64,000 nucleotides of DNA from CBDCVD01 sp965224015 (GTDB lineage Bacteria > Pseudomonadota > Alphaproteobacteria > Rhizobiales > CBDCVD01): assembly GCA_965224015.1 (NCBI GenBank), contig OZ245032.1, positions 1,240,001 to 1,304,000 of the forward strand, read 5' to 3'. The translations under genes and the position numbers were made by a program. How positions within the stretch are numbered: the stretch's first letter is position 1; every line of letters begins with the position of its first letter. The notes under the pieces are model-generated. The model made no database searches and was not told the origin of the DNA. It saw only the letters and a list, made by a program, of their open reading frames with translations. Positions 9,028 through 18,237 of the stretch are shown here, in pieces.

Positions 9028-10017
9028 ATGATTAAACTAATGAGATTGGCAGCGCTTTCGCTAGCGGCAGCGCTGGGACTGGTGACGTCAGGGGCGCTGG
9101 CCGCGGGCACGGTCACGGTGTACACGGCGGCACCCCAGAACTTTGTCGATGCCCTGGTGCCCATGTATGAAGAGGCCACCGGAAATAAAGTTGAAATCAT
9201 CAAGGCAGGTTCTGGCGAACTGCTGAACCGGTTGACAGCCGAGGCGAAGAAACCGGTGGCCGACGTACTGTGGAGTGTGGGCGCCACGGTGGTTGATTTC
9301 AACCCGAAATTGTTTGAACGCTATCGGACCACGCACGCTGCGCATATTGTTCCCGCATTGAAAAAGAGCGAACTGTGGGAGCCTTTTACCGCCGTTGTCA
9401 TGGTCTTTATTGTTAACAAGGACAAGCTCGGATCTGTGGCGGCGCCAGCAAGTTGGATGGACCTGACCAAGCCTGAGTATAAGAACCTGATTTCCTCAGC
9501 CCGTGCCGATAAGTCCAGCTCCGCATTCATTCAGTTCGCCACCGTCCTGCAAGCCTTCGGATCCGAAGAGGCCGGTTGGGAAGTCTATAAGGGCATGCTT
9601 GGAAACTTTGTTCTCTCCAACAGTTCTGGCGCGGTGCCACGCTTTGTCAATGATGGCGAGTTGCCCATCGGTGTCACTTTGGAGGATGCCGCCTTGCGCT
9701 ACAAGGAGGGTGGTGGTCCTGTCGAGATCGTCTATCCTTCTGAGGGCACAGCCATGGCACCGGATGCGATCGCTTTGATAGCCGGTGCTCCCAACGCTGA
9801 GGGTGGAAAGTCATTCATCGATTTTGTCCTCTCCAAACCAGCACAAGAGGTCGTTGCCGATCTTGGCCGCCGTCCTGTGCGCGACGATGTGGCGTCAAAG
9901 GAGCTCCTCGTGCCGCTGACGCAAGTTCCAACCATTGATTACAACTTTGATTGGGCCGCGAAAAACCGCAAGCGCCTGGTCGACACTTGGGGGGAAGTCG
10001 TACTTGACGTTCAGTAG
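9028..10017 (+). CDS. ABC transporter periplasmic binding protein, Fe(III)-type
   Basis: A 329-residue exported protein. The signal peptide occupies about residues 1-25 with an ALA/AG cleavage site. The mature part begins TVTVYTAAPQNFVDALVPMYE and has ADVLWS and PSEGTAMAPDAIALIAGAPN blocks typical of the FbpA/AfuA cluster. Such proteins bind ferric iron or small anions, including phosphonates such as 2-aminoethylphosphonate, in the periplasm. The ligand cannot be fixed by sequence alone. It is the first gene of an operon with an ATPase, a fused permease and a phosphatase-like gene. A strong terminator follows it, probably giving extra binding protein relative to the membrane parts. Confidence 0.85.
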   Translation: MIKLMRLAALSLAAALGLVTSGALAAGTVTVYTAAPQNFVDALVPMYEEATGNKVEIIKAGSGELLNRLTAEAKKPVADVLWSVGATVVDFNPKLFERYRTTHAAHIVPALKKSELWEPFTAVVMVFIVNKDKLGSVAAPASWMDLTKPEYKNLISSARADKSSSAFIQFATVLQAFGSEEAGWEVYKGMLGNFVLSNSSGAVPRFVNDGELPIGVTLEDAALRYKEGGGPVEIVYPSEGTAMAPDAIALIAGAPNAEGGKSFIDFVLSKPAQEVVADLGRRPVRDDVASKELLVPLTQVPTIDYNFDWAAKNRKRLVDTWGEVVLDVQ

Positions 10018-10180
10018 CCGACCATGATCCAGGCTTTGCCGCTTGGTCACCACACGGCTGACGCACAAATCTTTCGTTTGGTCGAAGCTCTCCCAAGAGG
10101 CCGTTTGTCAAGAGAGCCATTTCCGGAGTATGTGGACCAACGTGAAGGTTAATCCGCGAGGTTGATCGAGGGGTCTAACT

Positions 10181-10210
10181 GGCCTGGGCATTTCTGCCCG
10201 GGCCTTTTTT
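10181..10210 (+). terminator. Intra-operon terminator/attenuator
   Basis: GGCCTGGGCA, loop TTTC, then TGCCCGGGCC followed by six T. The 10-bp stem has a single T-G wobble. It stands between the binding-protein gene and the ATPase gene, 35 bp before the ATPase start, so part of the transcription should stop here. Confidence 0.85.
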
Positions 10211-10244
10211 GCAGGCCTTCACCCACGCAGAAAAAAGGAACCAG

Positions 10245-11354
10245 ATGGCCGCAGTTCAGATTACGGGGTTACGCAAGCTCTACGGCAATGTGGTTGCGCT
10301 TTCCGACATCAACATTACGATCAAATCCGGCGACTTCTATACCCTGTTGGGACCAAGTGGCTGTGGAAAGACGACACTGCTGCGCACCATTGCGGGCTTT
10401 CATTTCCAAAACGCCGGACACATTGCCATTGACGGCCAGGCGGTCGAACAGATGCCCGCATACAAGCGCGGTGTTGGCATGGTGTTTCAGGACTACGCCG
10501 TCTTTCCCCATCTTAGTGTGTTTGACAACGTGGCCTTTGGGCTCAGACAGCGCAAACTCGCCGCCAAAGAGATCAACGAACGGGTGCACAAAGTGCTTGA
10601 TACTGTGCAACTGGAAACCCTCGCCAGCCGCATGCCACACGAGTTGAGCGGTGGCCAGCAGCAGCGGGTTGGCTTGGCGCGTGCCATTGTGATCAATCCC
10701 AGTGTGCTGCTGATGGACGAACCTTTATCCAATCTTGATGCCAAGCTGCGCGTTGATCTGCGTGCCGAATTGCGCCGGATCCAACAGGCGATGGGCATGA
10801 CAACCATCTATGTCACTCACGATCAGGAGGAGGCCCTGTCCATGTCGGATATGGTGTGTGTCATGCATTCCGGCGTAATCCTGCAGGCCGCCCCACCGTT
10901 GGAAATTTATCGACGGCCAGCCAACCGATTTGTAGCCAACTTTGTTGGAGGCAACAACTTTCTGCGCGCCGAGGCCGACGGCCATCGCATTGTCTTGAGC
11001 GCCGCAGGCGCACCAGGAGGCGTTATCGGTTCATATCAAAACACAGGCGAGCTCGGTACGGCTCATGGGGTGGTGGCTGCCGTTCGACCCGAGGCCATTG
11101 CTGTTGCCGACAAGGGCACGGATACGCCGGAGGGAACCATCGCGATCCCGGTGCACATTGATCAGATCAGCTTCGTTGGCCGTGAAATGGAAGTGGCCGC
11201 AATCACCACTTCCGGCGGCGAAGCCCTAAAGGCGGTGTTACGCCCTGATGAGCGGATACTCAGCCTTGAGCCGGGCAGCGAGGCGGTTTGCATGTTTGCT
11301 GCGAGCGATGTGAGCCTGTTTGAGGACAGTGAGACGGGATTGAGATTGTCGTGA
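10245..11354 (+). CDS. ABC transporter ATP-binding protein
   Basis: 369 residues from the ATG at 10245, chosen because AAAAGGA precedes it and because an earlier start would put codons inside the terminator hairpin. Walker A is GPSGCGKTT, the signature is LSGGQQQR and Walker B is VLLMDEPLSNLDA, followed by a switch histidine (VTHDQEEA). The C-terminal third is a TOBE-like regulatory domain, as in FbpC/PotA-type ATPases. It energises the fused permease encoded next; its last codons overlap the permease start. Confidence 0.93.
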   Translation: MAAVQITGLRKLYGNVVALSDINITIKSGDFYTLLGPSGCGKTTLLRTIAGFHFQNAGHIAIDGQAVEQMPAYKRGVGMVFQDYAVFPHLSVFDNVAFGLRQRKLAAKEINERVHKVLDTVQLETLASRMPHELSGGQQQRVGLARAIVINPSVLLMDEPLSNLDAKLRVDLRAELRRIQQAMGMTTIYVTHDQEEALSMSDMVCVMHSGVILQAAPPLEIYRRPANRFVANFVGGNNFLRAEADGHRIVLSAAGAPGGVIGSYQNTGELGTAHGVVAAVRPEAIAVADKGTDTPEGTIAIPVHIDQISFVGREMEVAAITTSGGEALKAVLRPDERILSLEPGSEAVCMFAASDVSLFEDSETGLRLS

Positions 11355-13033
11355 GGTTCTTACCCGCAGCAAAAACATCCGCAGGCTGGAAACCGCGCAT
11401 CGATTTCTGGACAATCATGATGCTTGTGGTGTTCGCAATCCTCATTTTGTTATTAATCGTTCCGATTTTTAATGTGTTTCTGGTCAGTTTTTTCGATGCC
11501 GAGACCGGTGCCCTCACATTTGACAATTATGTAAGCGTTTTTACCCGCAACTACTATGTTCAGGGCTTGCAGAACACCCTGTTTGTCGGCGTCCTGGGGA
11601 CCCTGGGCGCCTGTTTGGTCGGTATTCCCCTGGCATTCTTTACAGCGCGGTTTCGCATTCGAGGCTCTGCGGTCATCTCGACATTAGCCATTCTTGTCTT
11701 GGTCGCACCTCCGTTTATCGGCGCTTATGCCTGGATCATGATGCTTGGATCGAACGGGTTTATCACCAATTTTTTCTCGCGCTTTGGCATTGCTATTCCG
11801 ACCATTTATGGCGCTCACGGCATTATTCTGGTTTTCACTTTGAAGTTTTTTCCGTTTGTTTTTCTTATGACGCAGACGGCCTTGAACGCGGTCAACAAGT
11901 CGTTTGAAGACGCCGCCGAGAACCTCGGCTGTAACGCTTTGCAGCGGTTTTTCAAGATCACACTGCCGCTGGTGTTTCCCGCCGTCAGTACCGGTGCGAT
12001 CATCTGCTTTGTCCTCTCCATTGCTGATTTTGGCACGCCCGCCATTCTTGGTCGCGGCTTTCGTACTCTCTCCACCATCGCTTACTCCGCCTACACGTCG
12101 GAATTAGGCGGCACCCCAACGATGGCAGTAACCGTTTCTCTGGTTATGATGGCCATTTCCATGTTGGCGCTCGTTGCCCAGCGGCGCATCCTGGCGCGGC
12201 GGCGCTACGCCAGTTCTCTTACCAATCGACCGGTTATCCAGCAATTGTACGGCTGGCGCAATGGCCTTGTTCACGCCTATTGCTTTGCTGTGGTGGTGAT
12301 TGCCATGCTGCCGGCATTGGTTGTCATATACACCTCTTTTCTCGACACCCATGGTCCCGTTTTTACCGGCAGTTATGGATTGTCCAGTTACGCGCGGGTG
12401 TGGTCGGACGCGCCTGAAGCGATCGCCAACAGCTTTCTGTTCGCCCTTTCCGCGGTGGCCCTGATTGCCGTGTTCTCGGGGCTGATCTCGTATCTGATCG
12501 TGCGTCGTGATACCGCGGCATCCGGGGCCATAGACATGCTGATGATGGTGCCTTATCTCGTACCTGGTGTGGTGATGGCTATAGGGTTTGTGACGACGTT
12601 TCGCACGGGCTTTCTTGATCTTGGCGGCACGGCCATTATCATCATCATGGTCTATTTTATTCGCCGCCTGCCCTACGGCGTGCGCTCGACAATGACCAAT
12701 CTGCGCCAGGTCAAGCCTTCTGTGGAGGAGGCGGCGGTCAATCTCGGGGCCTCGCCGTTAAGTGCTTTCATCAAAGTCACCGTGCCTTTGATTCTCCCGG
12801 GTCTGATCGTCGGCTCGCTTATGAGTTTTATTACCGCGATCAATGAACTATCGGCAACGCTTATTCTTTATACATCGGGCACCGTAACGATGCCGGTGAA
12901 GATTTACGTTTCCGTTCTTGACGGGGAATTCGGCCTGGCGGCGGCGCTTTCGACGATACTGCTTGTGTGCACCGGCCTGTGTGTCTACGCGGTGTTCGCC
13001 ATTGCTGAGGACCGTGAATCCTCATTTATCTAA
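11351..13033 (+). CDS. Fused ABC transporter permease, two-domain
   Basis: 560 residues with a GTG start overlapping the ATPase stop. Two homologous halves of about six membrane segments each carry one EAA loop: EDAAENLGCNALQRFFKITL in the first and EEAAVNLGASPLSAFIKVTV in the second. This FbpB-like fusion forms the whole transmembrane pore for the ATPase and binding protein of the operon. Length and architecture are normal for the family. Confidence 0.92.
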   Translation: MRFLPAAKTSAGWKPRIDFWTIMMLVVFAILILLLIVPIFNVFLVSFFDAETGALTFDNYVSVFTRNYYVQGLQNTLFVGVLGTLGACLVGIPLAFFTARFRIRGSAVISTLAILVLVAPPFIGAYAWIMMLGSNGFITNFFSRFGIAIPTIYGAHGIILVFTLKFFPFVFLMTQTALNAVNKSFEDAAENLGCNALQRFFKITLPLVFPAVSTGAIICFVLSIADFGTPAILGRGFRTLSTIAYSAYTSELGGTPTMAVTVSLVMMAISMLALVAQRRILARRRYASSLTNRPVIQQLYGWRNGLVHAYCFAVVVIAMLPALVVIYTSFLDTHGPVFTGSYGLSSYARVWSDAPEAIANSFLFALSAVALIAVFSGLISYLIVRRDTAASGAIDMLMMVPYLVPGVVMAIGFVTTFRTGFLDLGGTAIIIIMVYFIRRLPYGVRSTMTNLRQVKPSVEEAAVNLGASPLSAFIKVTVPLILPGLIVGSLMSFITAINELSATLILYTSGTVTMPVKIYVSVLDGEFGLAAALSTILLVCTGLCVYAVFAIAEDRESSFI

Positions 13034-13103
13034 AGCCCGTTGCTAATTCTGCTTCACAACAAAGCAACCCAACAATAGAAAATAGAAGAGTGAGGCCAGC
13101 CTT

Positions 13104-14054
13104 ATGCATATTGCCGCGTTTTCCCATTCCAAGCACCGTGATCCCGTTATCCCTGGTGAGGACACGATACTGCTGCTGCCAGGGATCGCCGGTGTTTTTG
13201 ATGGCGCGACGGACCCGTTTGGTGAGAGCATTGATGGCAAGACCCCGGGGCGGCTGGCCTCGCAGACGGTCGCAAAGGCCTGCGCGCGTATTTTCTCCAT
13301 CCCCGAAAACTTTAATATGCCTTTGGTTGACCTGATGCGCGATCTCTCCAGCGCCATCGCCGCCAAAGCCGCCCGTCATGACTATTCCGGCCGTCCAGCG
13401 ACGACCCTGGCGCTTGCGGTTGTTGGCACTGACGCCTTGCGCCTTGTGGTGGTGGGCGATAGTGGAATTCGCTTGAACGGGCATGAAGTTCTTCGCCACA
13501 ACAAACCCATTGATGCGATTTCAACCACCGCCCGGATCGCGGTATTCAAGGCCCTGAAGCGCCGCCAGGAAGATCGCGACCGCGTCGAGATGGATACCCG
13601 CCAGATCATCTTTCAGGGGTTGGAGAAAAGCGTCCACGATGGTTTGATCAGTACGGACGAAATGAACGCGGTAATGCAGCACACACTGCTCCAGTGCGCC
13701 TGGGTGGCGGCTGACGACGTCGTCAGTGCGTTCTTGCGCGAGGGAATCCAATCACAAATGAAATACGGGAATGCCGGAGGCCATGCCCTGGGTTTTTCTA
13801 CCCTTGATGGCACTCCCGCCTTGCTAAGCGATGTTATTGACGTTGTCAGGCCGCTCGCTGATGTGCGATCCATCGAAATCTTTTCGGACGGCTATTTTCG
13901 CATCCCTGAACATCCGGGCGTCTCCGCCTGGGAGAACACGCACCGCACCAGCGAGCAGATAGATTATCACAAAATCGATAGAATCCCCAATGTAAAGGGG
14001 TCAACCAGCAGCGAATTTTCTGATGATCGCTCAATTATTGTTATCAATCGGTAG
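13104..14054 (+). CDS. PP2C-like protein phosphatase-related protein
   Basis: 316 residues, no signal peptide or membrane segment. Motifs resemble the PP2C fold in order: VFDGATDPFGES near the N terminus, VVGDSGIRL in the middle, IEIFSDGYF, and DDRSIIVINR at the end. These include the acidic residues that bind metal in serine/threonine phosphatases of this class, though overall similarity is weak. It lies 70 bp downstream of the permease in the same direction, so it may dephosphorylate a substrate linked to the transported compound or regulate uptake (inference). Confidence 0.6.
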   Translation: MHIAAFSHSKHRDPVIPGEDTILLLPGIAGVFDGATDPFGESIDGKTPGRLASQTVAKACARIFSIPENFNMPLVDLMRDLSSAIAAKAARHDYSGRPATTLALAVVGTDALRLVVVGDSGIRLNGHEVLRHNKPIDAISTTARIAVFKALKRRQEDRDRVEMDTRQIIFQGLEKSVHDGLISTDEMNAVMQHTLLQCAWVAADDVVSAFLREGIQSQMKYGNAGGHALGFSTLDGTPALLSDVIDVVRPLADVRSIEIFSDGYFRIPEHPGVSAWENTHRTSEQIDYHKIDRIPNVKGSTSSEFSDDRSIIVINR

Positions 14055-14123
14055 TCGCGAATGCGATGGGCGTCTTTATTAACCGGCATCTACCTGCCCA
14101 CTCCCGCGTTCCGATGCTCATAA

Positions 14124-14786
14124 TCAGCTAACGCTTGATGTCTGCATTTCTAGGTCTTTGATTTTTTGCATGCGCATAAACTCGATGGCGAAGCCAAAGT
14201 CCGCGTGACGGACCACACGACCATGCATTTTGCCAACACTTACCAAATCACCAATCTGTGGCTTAAAGTCGGCCCTGATGGCAGCGCCGGATAGCGACAC
14301 ATCGATCACGCTGACGTCGAATGTGCGTCCGTCATCCAGCACCATTTTCGAACTGGCCTCGGTCGGCTGCATACGCTCGTGGCGGCGCGTGATCGGGTGA
14401 TGGTGCTTTTCGTCCCCGCCATCGGTCAAGGTGGCAATTTGCTGCGCAAGTTTTTCCCGCTTGTGCAGCTGCGCATCAATAGCAAACTCAAACCCGCCCT
14501 CAAATGTTGACAAAACACGTCCCTCGAAACGACCGAGATAGTCAATATAGGCGACAACGAAATCGCCGATCTCTCCGATCGCCGGAGCAATGATGTGAGC
14601 GCTTAACGGGGAGATGGACGTAACCTGGCACGGGTATTCGTGTCCTGCGGTTAGCATGAAGCGACCAAGCAGGTTGACTTCAACCTGCTGACGAAAACCG
14701 GGCAACAATTCCTCTGGAACATCCGTATTCAGCTTATGTGCCGGATCTCGCAGAACAAGCCGTGAACTACCTATCGGTACCGCCAT
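14124..14786 (-). CDS. PilZ domain protein
   Basis: 220 residues. The C-terminal half has the c-di-GMP binding signature of PilZ: RRHER followed about 28 residues later by DVSLSGAAIR, then GDLVSVGKMHGRVV. The N-terminal half (YPCQVTSISPLSAHIIAP...GRFEGRVLSTFEGGFEFAI) looks like a second, degenerate PilZ barrel without the arginine motif. Such proteins usually tune motility or exopolysaccharide in response to c-di-GMP. It is transcribed alone; upstream lies a repeat-rich intergenic region. Confidence 0.8.
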   Translation of the reverse strand: MAVPIGSSRLVLRDPAHKLNTDVPEELLPGFRQQVEVNLLGRFMLTAGHEYPCQVTSISPLSAHIIAPAIGEIGDFVVAYIDYLGRFEGRVLSTFEGGFEFAIDAQLHKREKLAQQIATLTDGGDEKHHHPITRRHERMQPTEASSKMVLDDGRTFDVSVIDVSLSGAAIRADFKPQIGDLVSVGKMHGRVVRHADFGFAIEFMRMQKIKDLEMQTSSVS

Positions 14787-14819
14787 CTGGAATCCTACCT
14801 ATTGTCAACAAAACTCAAG

Positions 14820-15065
14820 CCCTATAGCAAAATGCGTTTAATGGGATTGATGGGCATTGCCGTATTCTTCTCGCATTTGGCTATAGATTTATACCAGCGG
14901 TATTGGCTTTATAGACACGCCGACTGGTGTACTGCCTTGATAACATACTTACTTGACGCTAATCCATGAGTCATTGTTAAGGACCCTTGGTATTAGAGGG
15001 CGATCAGCTTTATGCGTTTAGCTGTATCGCTCACAAAATGGGTACACCTAACGCCAAGCTGATCT
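14820..15065 (+). repeat. C/D element interrupted by family A
   Basis: C palindrome (CTATAGCAAAATGCGTTTAA to CGCATTTGGCTATAG) at 14821-14887, then D resuming at 14993 (TTAGAGGGCGATCAGC) and ending GCCAAGCTGATCT. Between them lies a full 101-bp family A element at 14892-14992 flanked by TTA on both sides. Removing A and one TTA restores the C/D junction seen at 8536-8674. Confidence 0.85.
14892..14992 (+). mobile_element. Family A MITE, 101 bp
   Basis: Begins TACCAGCGGTATTGGCTTTA and ends GGACCCTTGGTA. TTA flanks both ends (14889-14891 and 14993-14995). This is a reference copy of the family; no coding capacity. Confidence 0.9.
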
Positions 15066-15270
15066 ATGCAAAACCCAGATTACCCGAAGTTTCGTTAATA
15101 TTGAGTAATATTAACACTTAACCTTCGATACAACCGGCTTGCGTTGGAGCGTCACCGGACATGAGAGCGTGTCATGTCTTGATATGTCTGAATAGAACCA
15201 TTTTCAGCATAGCGCTTTTGCCCTAATATCATCTTATACCAACGGGCTTTGCGTTCGACTCTTCGCTTAA
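15066..15270. other. Intergenic stretch with inverted repeat and element B end
   Basis: A perfect 9-bp inverted repeat GTTAATATT / AATATTAAC with a GAGT loop lies at 15094-15115, followed by ACTTAACC. At about 15165-15224 there is a degenerate end of family B (GAGCGTGTCATGTCTTGATA, then AATAGAACCATTTTCAGC). No gene is supported. Confidence 0.5.
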
Positions 15271-15371
15271 TACCAAGGGTTCTCGCCAATGACTCATGGA
15301 TTAGCGTCAAGTAAGTGTGTCATCAAGGCAGTACACCAGTCGGCGTGTACATAAAGCCAATACCGCTGGTA
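15271..15371 (-). mobile_element. Family A MITE, 101 bp, TAA duplication
   Basis: Inverted orientation copy, beginning TACCAAGGGTTCTCG and ending CCGCTGGTA. TAA precedes (15268-15270) and follows (15372-15374). Confidence 0.9.
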
Positions 15372-15454
15372 TAATTTGAAAACCGTTGTCTTATCAGCAT
15401 GATACACAAGGAAACGGCAATAGACGTTGCCATCTGATAAATATGACGGTCTCG

Positions 15455-16084
15455 CTATGCGGAGCGCTTTCCCCCCTCATAGACGGTCAGATGACCAATT
15501 GTCCGCGATGGAACCTGGGCTACGGGCAACCGAAAAGTATCGCGCATCGGAGTCAGAGCGCTCGGGGTGTGCTGCGCTGGGAACAGATAACGCAGGCTCG
15601 CCAAATGTTGGACACTGAGCGCCCGCAGGCCCATCCACGGCACATCTTCCATGGGCACGATCGCCCCGATCATACGCGAATAGACGTTTCCGTCGTGCAG
15701 TAGCGGCAGAGCCAGTAGCTCACAACTAATAATCGGATCATCCGCATCCTCTGTCACGGCATCAAAGCCAAGCACAACACCGATCGGGTCGGTGCGCATG
15801 CCGTCAACAAGGCGGGCAATAGTCGCCTGGGTACGTCCCTCCCAGAGGTCGCAAATATTTTCGCCCTTCAACTCTCGTCCATAAAGGCGGCAAATACGCG
15901 TTCCGGCTAGCCGAAACCGGCAAACTCCGGGACCTTCATGCTCCAAAATAAACGTGTCGGCCAGGATTTGGCGAATGTCTCCAGGTTCAATGTCACGCCG
16001 CTCAGGCGCTGCCCGGCCTTTCCGCAATCGAAGCCAATAATCATAAAGGGTTCTCGTACTCGGATGCTTCATTAGAAAACTCAT
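15455..16084 (-). CDS. PAS domain protein (PAS_5 type)
   Basis: 209 residues from the ATG at 16084; the frame is open to 16183 but the family usually starts close to the YDYWLRLRKGRAAPERRDIEP block. That block, ADTFILE, FRLAGTRICRLYGRELKG and the later SCELLALPLL are characteristic of a single-PAS protein family widespread in Rhodospirillales. No output domain is present. Its ligand and partner are unknown. It is transcribed alone, with repeats upstream and downstream. Confidence 0.75.
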   Translation of the reverse strand: MSFLMKHPSTRTLYDYWLRLRKGRAAPERRDIEPGDIRQILADTFILEHEGPGVCRFRLAGTRICRLYGRELKGENICDLWEGRTQATIARLVDGMRTDPIGVVLGFDAVTEDADDPIISCELLALPLLHDGNVYSRMIGAIVPMEDVPWMGLRALSVQHLASLRYLFPAQHTPSALTPMRDTFRLPVAQVPSRTIGHLTVYEGGKRSA

Positions 16085-16321
16085 AATTGTTTTTCGACGC
16101 CAGCACCGGCTGCTCAATTCATTGAGTAATGCCATCTCGGCGCGCATACGCGGCAAGCCAAGACCTGCCCAGATCTGTTGCAAAGGCTCCCGAATGTCCC
16201 CGGGGTGGACAGCGACGATCGGGACAAGGTCGCGGGCAGATTAATAGCGCCCCCATACCTGTGGACACGCAGAGCAACCGGTCATCCCTTTTGAGCACAA
16301 AATGACTTTGCCTGGGTGGGA

Positions 16322-16349
16322 AACCCTTTGTTAACCTTAACAAAGGGTT
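16322..16349. promoter_or_regulatory. Perfect 13-bp inverted repeat
   Basis: AACCCTTTGTTAA and TTAACAAAGGGTT separated by CC. It contains TTAACC half-site sequence, as in CtrA-type boxes, but not the standard TTAA-N7-TTAA spacing. It could be an operator for the PAS gene (about 240 bp downstream on the minus strand) or for the + strand transcript that ends at the next terminator. Confidence 0.45.
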
Positions 16350-16445
16350 AGCCTTGCAAAAGGCCGCGATTCGAGACACATTTGGCCCCTGATCTTTTGC
16401 CAATGGGTTTCAAATTTGGCGTGAGGAGAATGGGGATGCGACCAA

Positions 16446-16477
16446 CCGCCTGATGCACAGCATCGGGCGGTTTTTTT
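16446..16477 (+). terminator. Strong terminator with no annotated gene upstream
   Basis: CCGCCTGATGC, loop ACA, GCATCGGGCGG, then seven T: an 11-bp stem with one T-G wobble. It works on the + strand, while both flanking genes are on the minus strand. It may end a small RNA starting somewhere in 16250-16440; that transcript is inferred. Confidence 0.8.
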
Positions 16478-16593
16478 ATTGGGGCATCGTTATTTACGGG
16501 TGGTACCCTATGGGTGGCTGGGAGGGGAAGCGGATTGGCCAGGTCGTCGACAGACGGTTCCAGCTCAGGCCATGGCCCTGATCATCACGGGGG

Positions 16594-17883
16594 TCAGACG
16601 CTGACGCGCTCCACCTCGGCACCACATGCACGAAGTTTTTCTTCCAACCCTTCAAAGCCCCGGTCCAGATGATACACGCGGTTGATGACCGTTTCTCCCT
16701 TGGCGGCAAGGCCGGCGATCACCAAAGACACCGATGCGCGCAGGTCGGTGGCCATTACCGGCGCGCCATACAGATTGTCGACACCCTTAACGTAGGCCGT
16801 TTGCCCGTCCAGCTGAATATCAGCACCAAGGCGCGCCAGCTCCTGAACATGCATGAAGCGGTTTTCAAAAATTGTTTCAGTTATGGTCGATGTCCCATCG
16901 GCCATGGACATCAAGGCCATCAGTTGCGCCTGCAGGTCCGTGGGAAACCCTGGATAGGGTTGGGTATCCACGGTGACCGGTTTCAGGCTGGACCCGTTTC
17001 GCGCCACATGCAATCCCTGGTTTGTCGTATCGATCGTAATCCCGGCCTCTTCCAGCACCGCAATAGCGGCGTCCAGCAAACCCGACTCCGCCCCCTCAAG
17101 CAGCACATCACCACCTGTCATCGCCACCGCCATGGCGTAGGTGCCGGTTTCGATTCGGTCAGGCAAAACCCGGTGCTCGGTACCGTGTAGCCGGTCCACG
17201 CCGTCGATGGTCAACGTCTTCGTGCCGATGCCGTGTATCTTTGCGCCCATTTTGTTCAGACACTGCGCCACAGTGATCACCTCCGGCTCCCGCGCCGCGT
17301 TAGCGATCACAGTGCGCCCCTTAGCCAGGGTTGCGGCCATCATAATGGTGTGGGTGGCCCCGACCGAACACTTGCGCATTGCGATGTGGTTGCCGACAAG
17401 GCCGCCTGTCGCCTGGGCGTTAACATAGCCATCGTCGATGGATATCTCGGCTCCGAGAGCACGCAGCCCCTCAAGGAACAGATCCACCGGGCGCGTTCCG
17501 ATTGCGCACCCACCGGGCAGGGAAACGCGGGCCTGACCGCCCCGCGCCAGCAGGGGACCAATGACCCAAAAACTGGCCCTCATCTTCGATACCAGCTCGT
17601 AAGGGGCTGTACAGTCGACAATGTCACGCGCCCGTAAGTTCAGAGTTTGTCCGCATGTGCGCGCCTGTCCAGCACGGCGGCCATTAATGGTCATGTCGAC
17701 GCCGTGGTTTTCCAGAATATGTGCAAGCAACCGCACATCCGCCAGACGGGGGACGTTCTCCAAAGTCAGGGTTTCGTCGCTCAAAAGGCTCGCGATCATC
17801 AACGGCAACGCCGCGTTTTTAGCTCCAGAAATCGGAATGGAGCCGTTAATACGGTTTTTGCCAACGATCCTGATTTGATCCAT
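16594..17883 (-). CDS. murA: UDP-N-acetylglucosamine 1-carboxyvinyltransferase
   Basis: 429 residues, full length. It transfers enolpyruvate from PEP to UDP-GlcNAc, the first committed cytoplasmic step of peptidoglycan synthesis. The catalytic loop cysteine is in SLPGGCAIGTRPVDL, the fosfomycin-binding position, with the N-terminal KNAALPLMIASLL and the PYPGFPTDLQAQ block typical of the family. A short conserved basic protein is encoded upstream on the same strand, a common arrangement in alphaproteobacteria. Confidence 0.97.
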   Translation of the reverse strand: MDQIRIVGKNRINGSIPISGAKNAALPLMIASLLSDETLTLENVPRLADVRLLAHILENHGVDMTINGRRAGQARTCGQTLNLRARDIVDCTAPYELVSKMRASFWVIGPLLARGGQARVSLPGGCAIGTRPVDLFLEGLRALGAEISIDDGYVNAQATGGLVGNHIAMRKCSVGATHTIMMAATLAKGRTVIANAAREPEVITVAQCLNKMGAKIHGIGTKTLTIDGVDRLHGTEHRVLPDRIETGTYAMAVAMTGGDVLLEGAESGLLDAAIAVLEEAGITIDTTNQGLHVARNGSSLKPVTVDTQPYPGFPTDLQAQLMALMSMADGTSTITETIFENRFMHVQELARLGADIQLDGQTAYVKGVDNLYGAPVMATDLRASVSLVIAGLAAKGETVINRVYHLDRGFEGLEEKLRACGAEVERVSV

Positions 17884-18237
17884 CTCAACACGCTCCAGAT
17901 TAGGCGCCGCCCAGACGTGAAATTAGTGTCAACCCACCACAACATAATCTGCGGCAAGGCCAACGTCACCCTTAGCCCCAACCCTACACCGCATCGTTTA
18001 CAAACCGTTAATAAACTAATCTAATAAATTCTAAAGTCAAAACATTAAACACATGCAAATCACTTGGAGATTTGCGTTGCTTTAGCAACATTCGCGGTTT
18101 CAATACAACCTGACACCTGGGCATCTCTATTAACCGGCATCTACCTACCCGCTCGTCAATAGACGTTTCCCCCATGGCTTCGCGATCCCTGCACGAGCGC
18201 CCTTAAGTGGCTCCACGTGCTGAGATCAGGGTGCGCT
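17884..18237. other. murA upstream region
   Basis: No gene. Two adjacent hairpins occur: GCAAATC/GATTTGC around 18054-18074 and GTTGC/GCAAC around 18075-18088. A copy of a short dispersed motif (TATTAACCGGCATCTACCT, about 18129-18147) also appears near 14076 and, diverged, near 33724 and 62160. Function unknown. Confidence 0.45.

Noticed and set aside
16199..16500. Known housekeeping RNA such as 6S or SRP RNA near the orphan terminator
   Set aside because: I see none of the signature loops of those RNAs; only a generic small RNA can be proposed.
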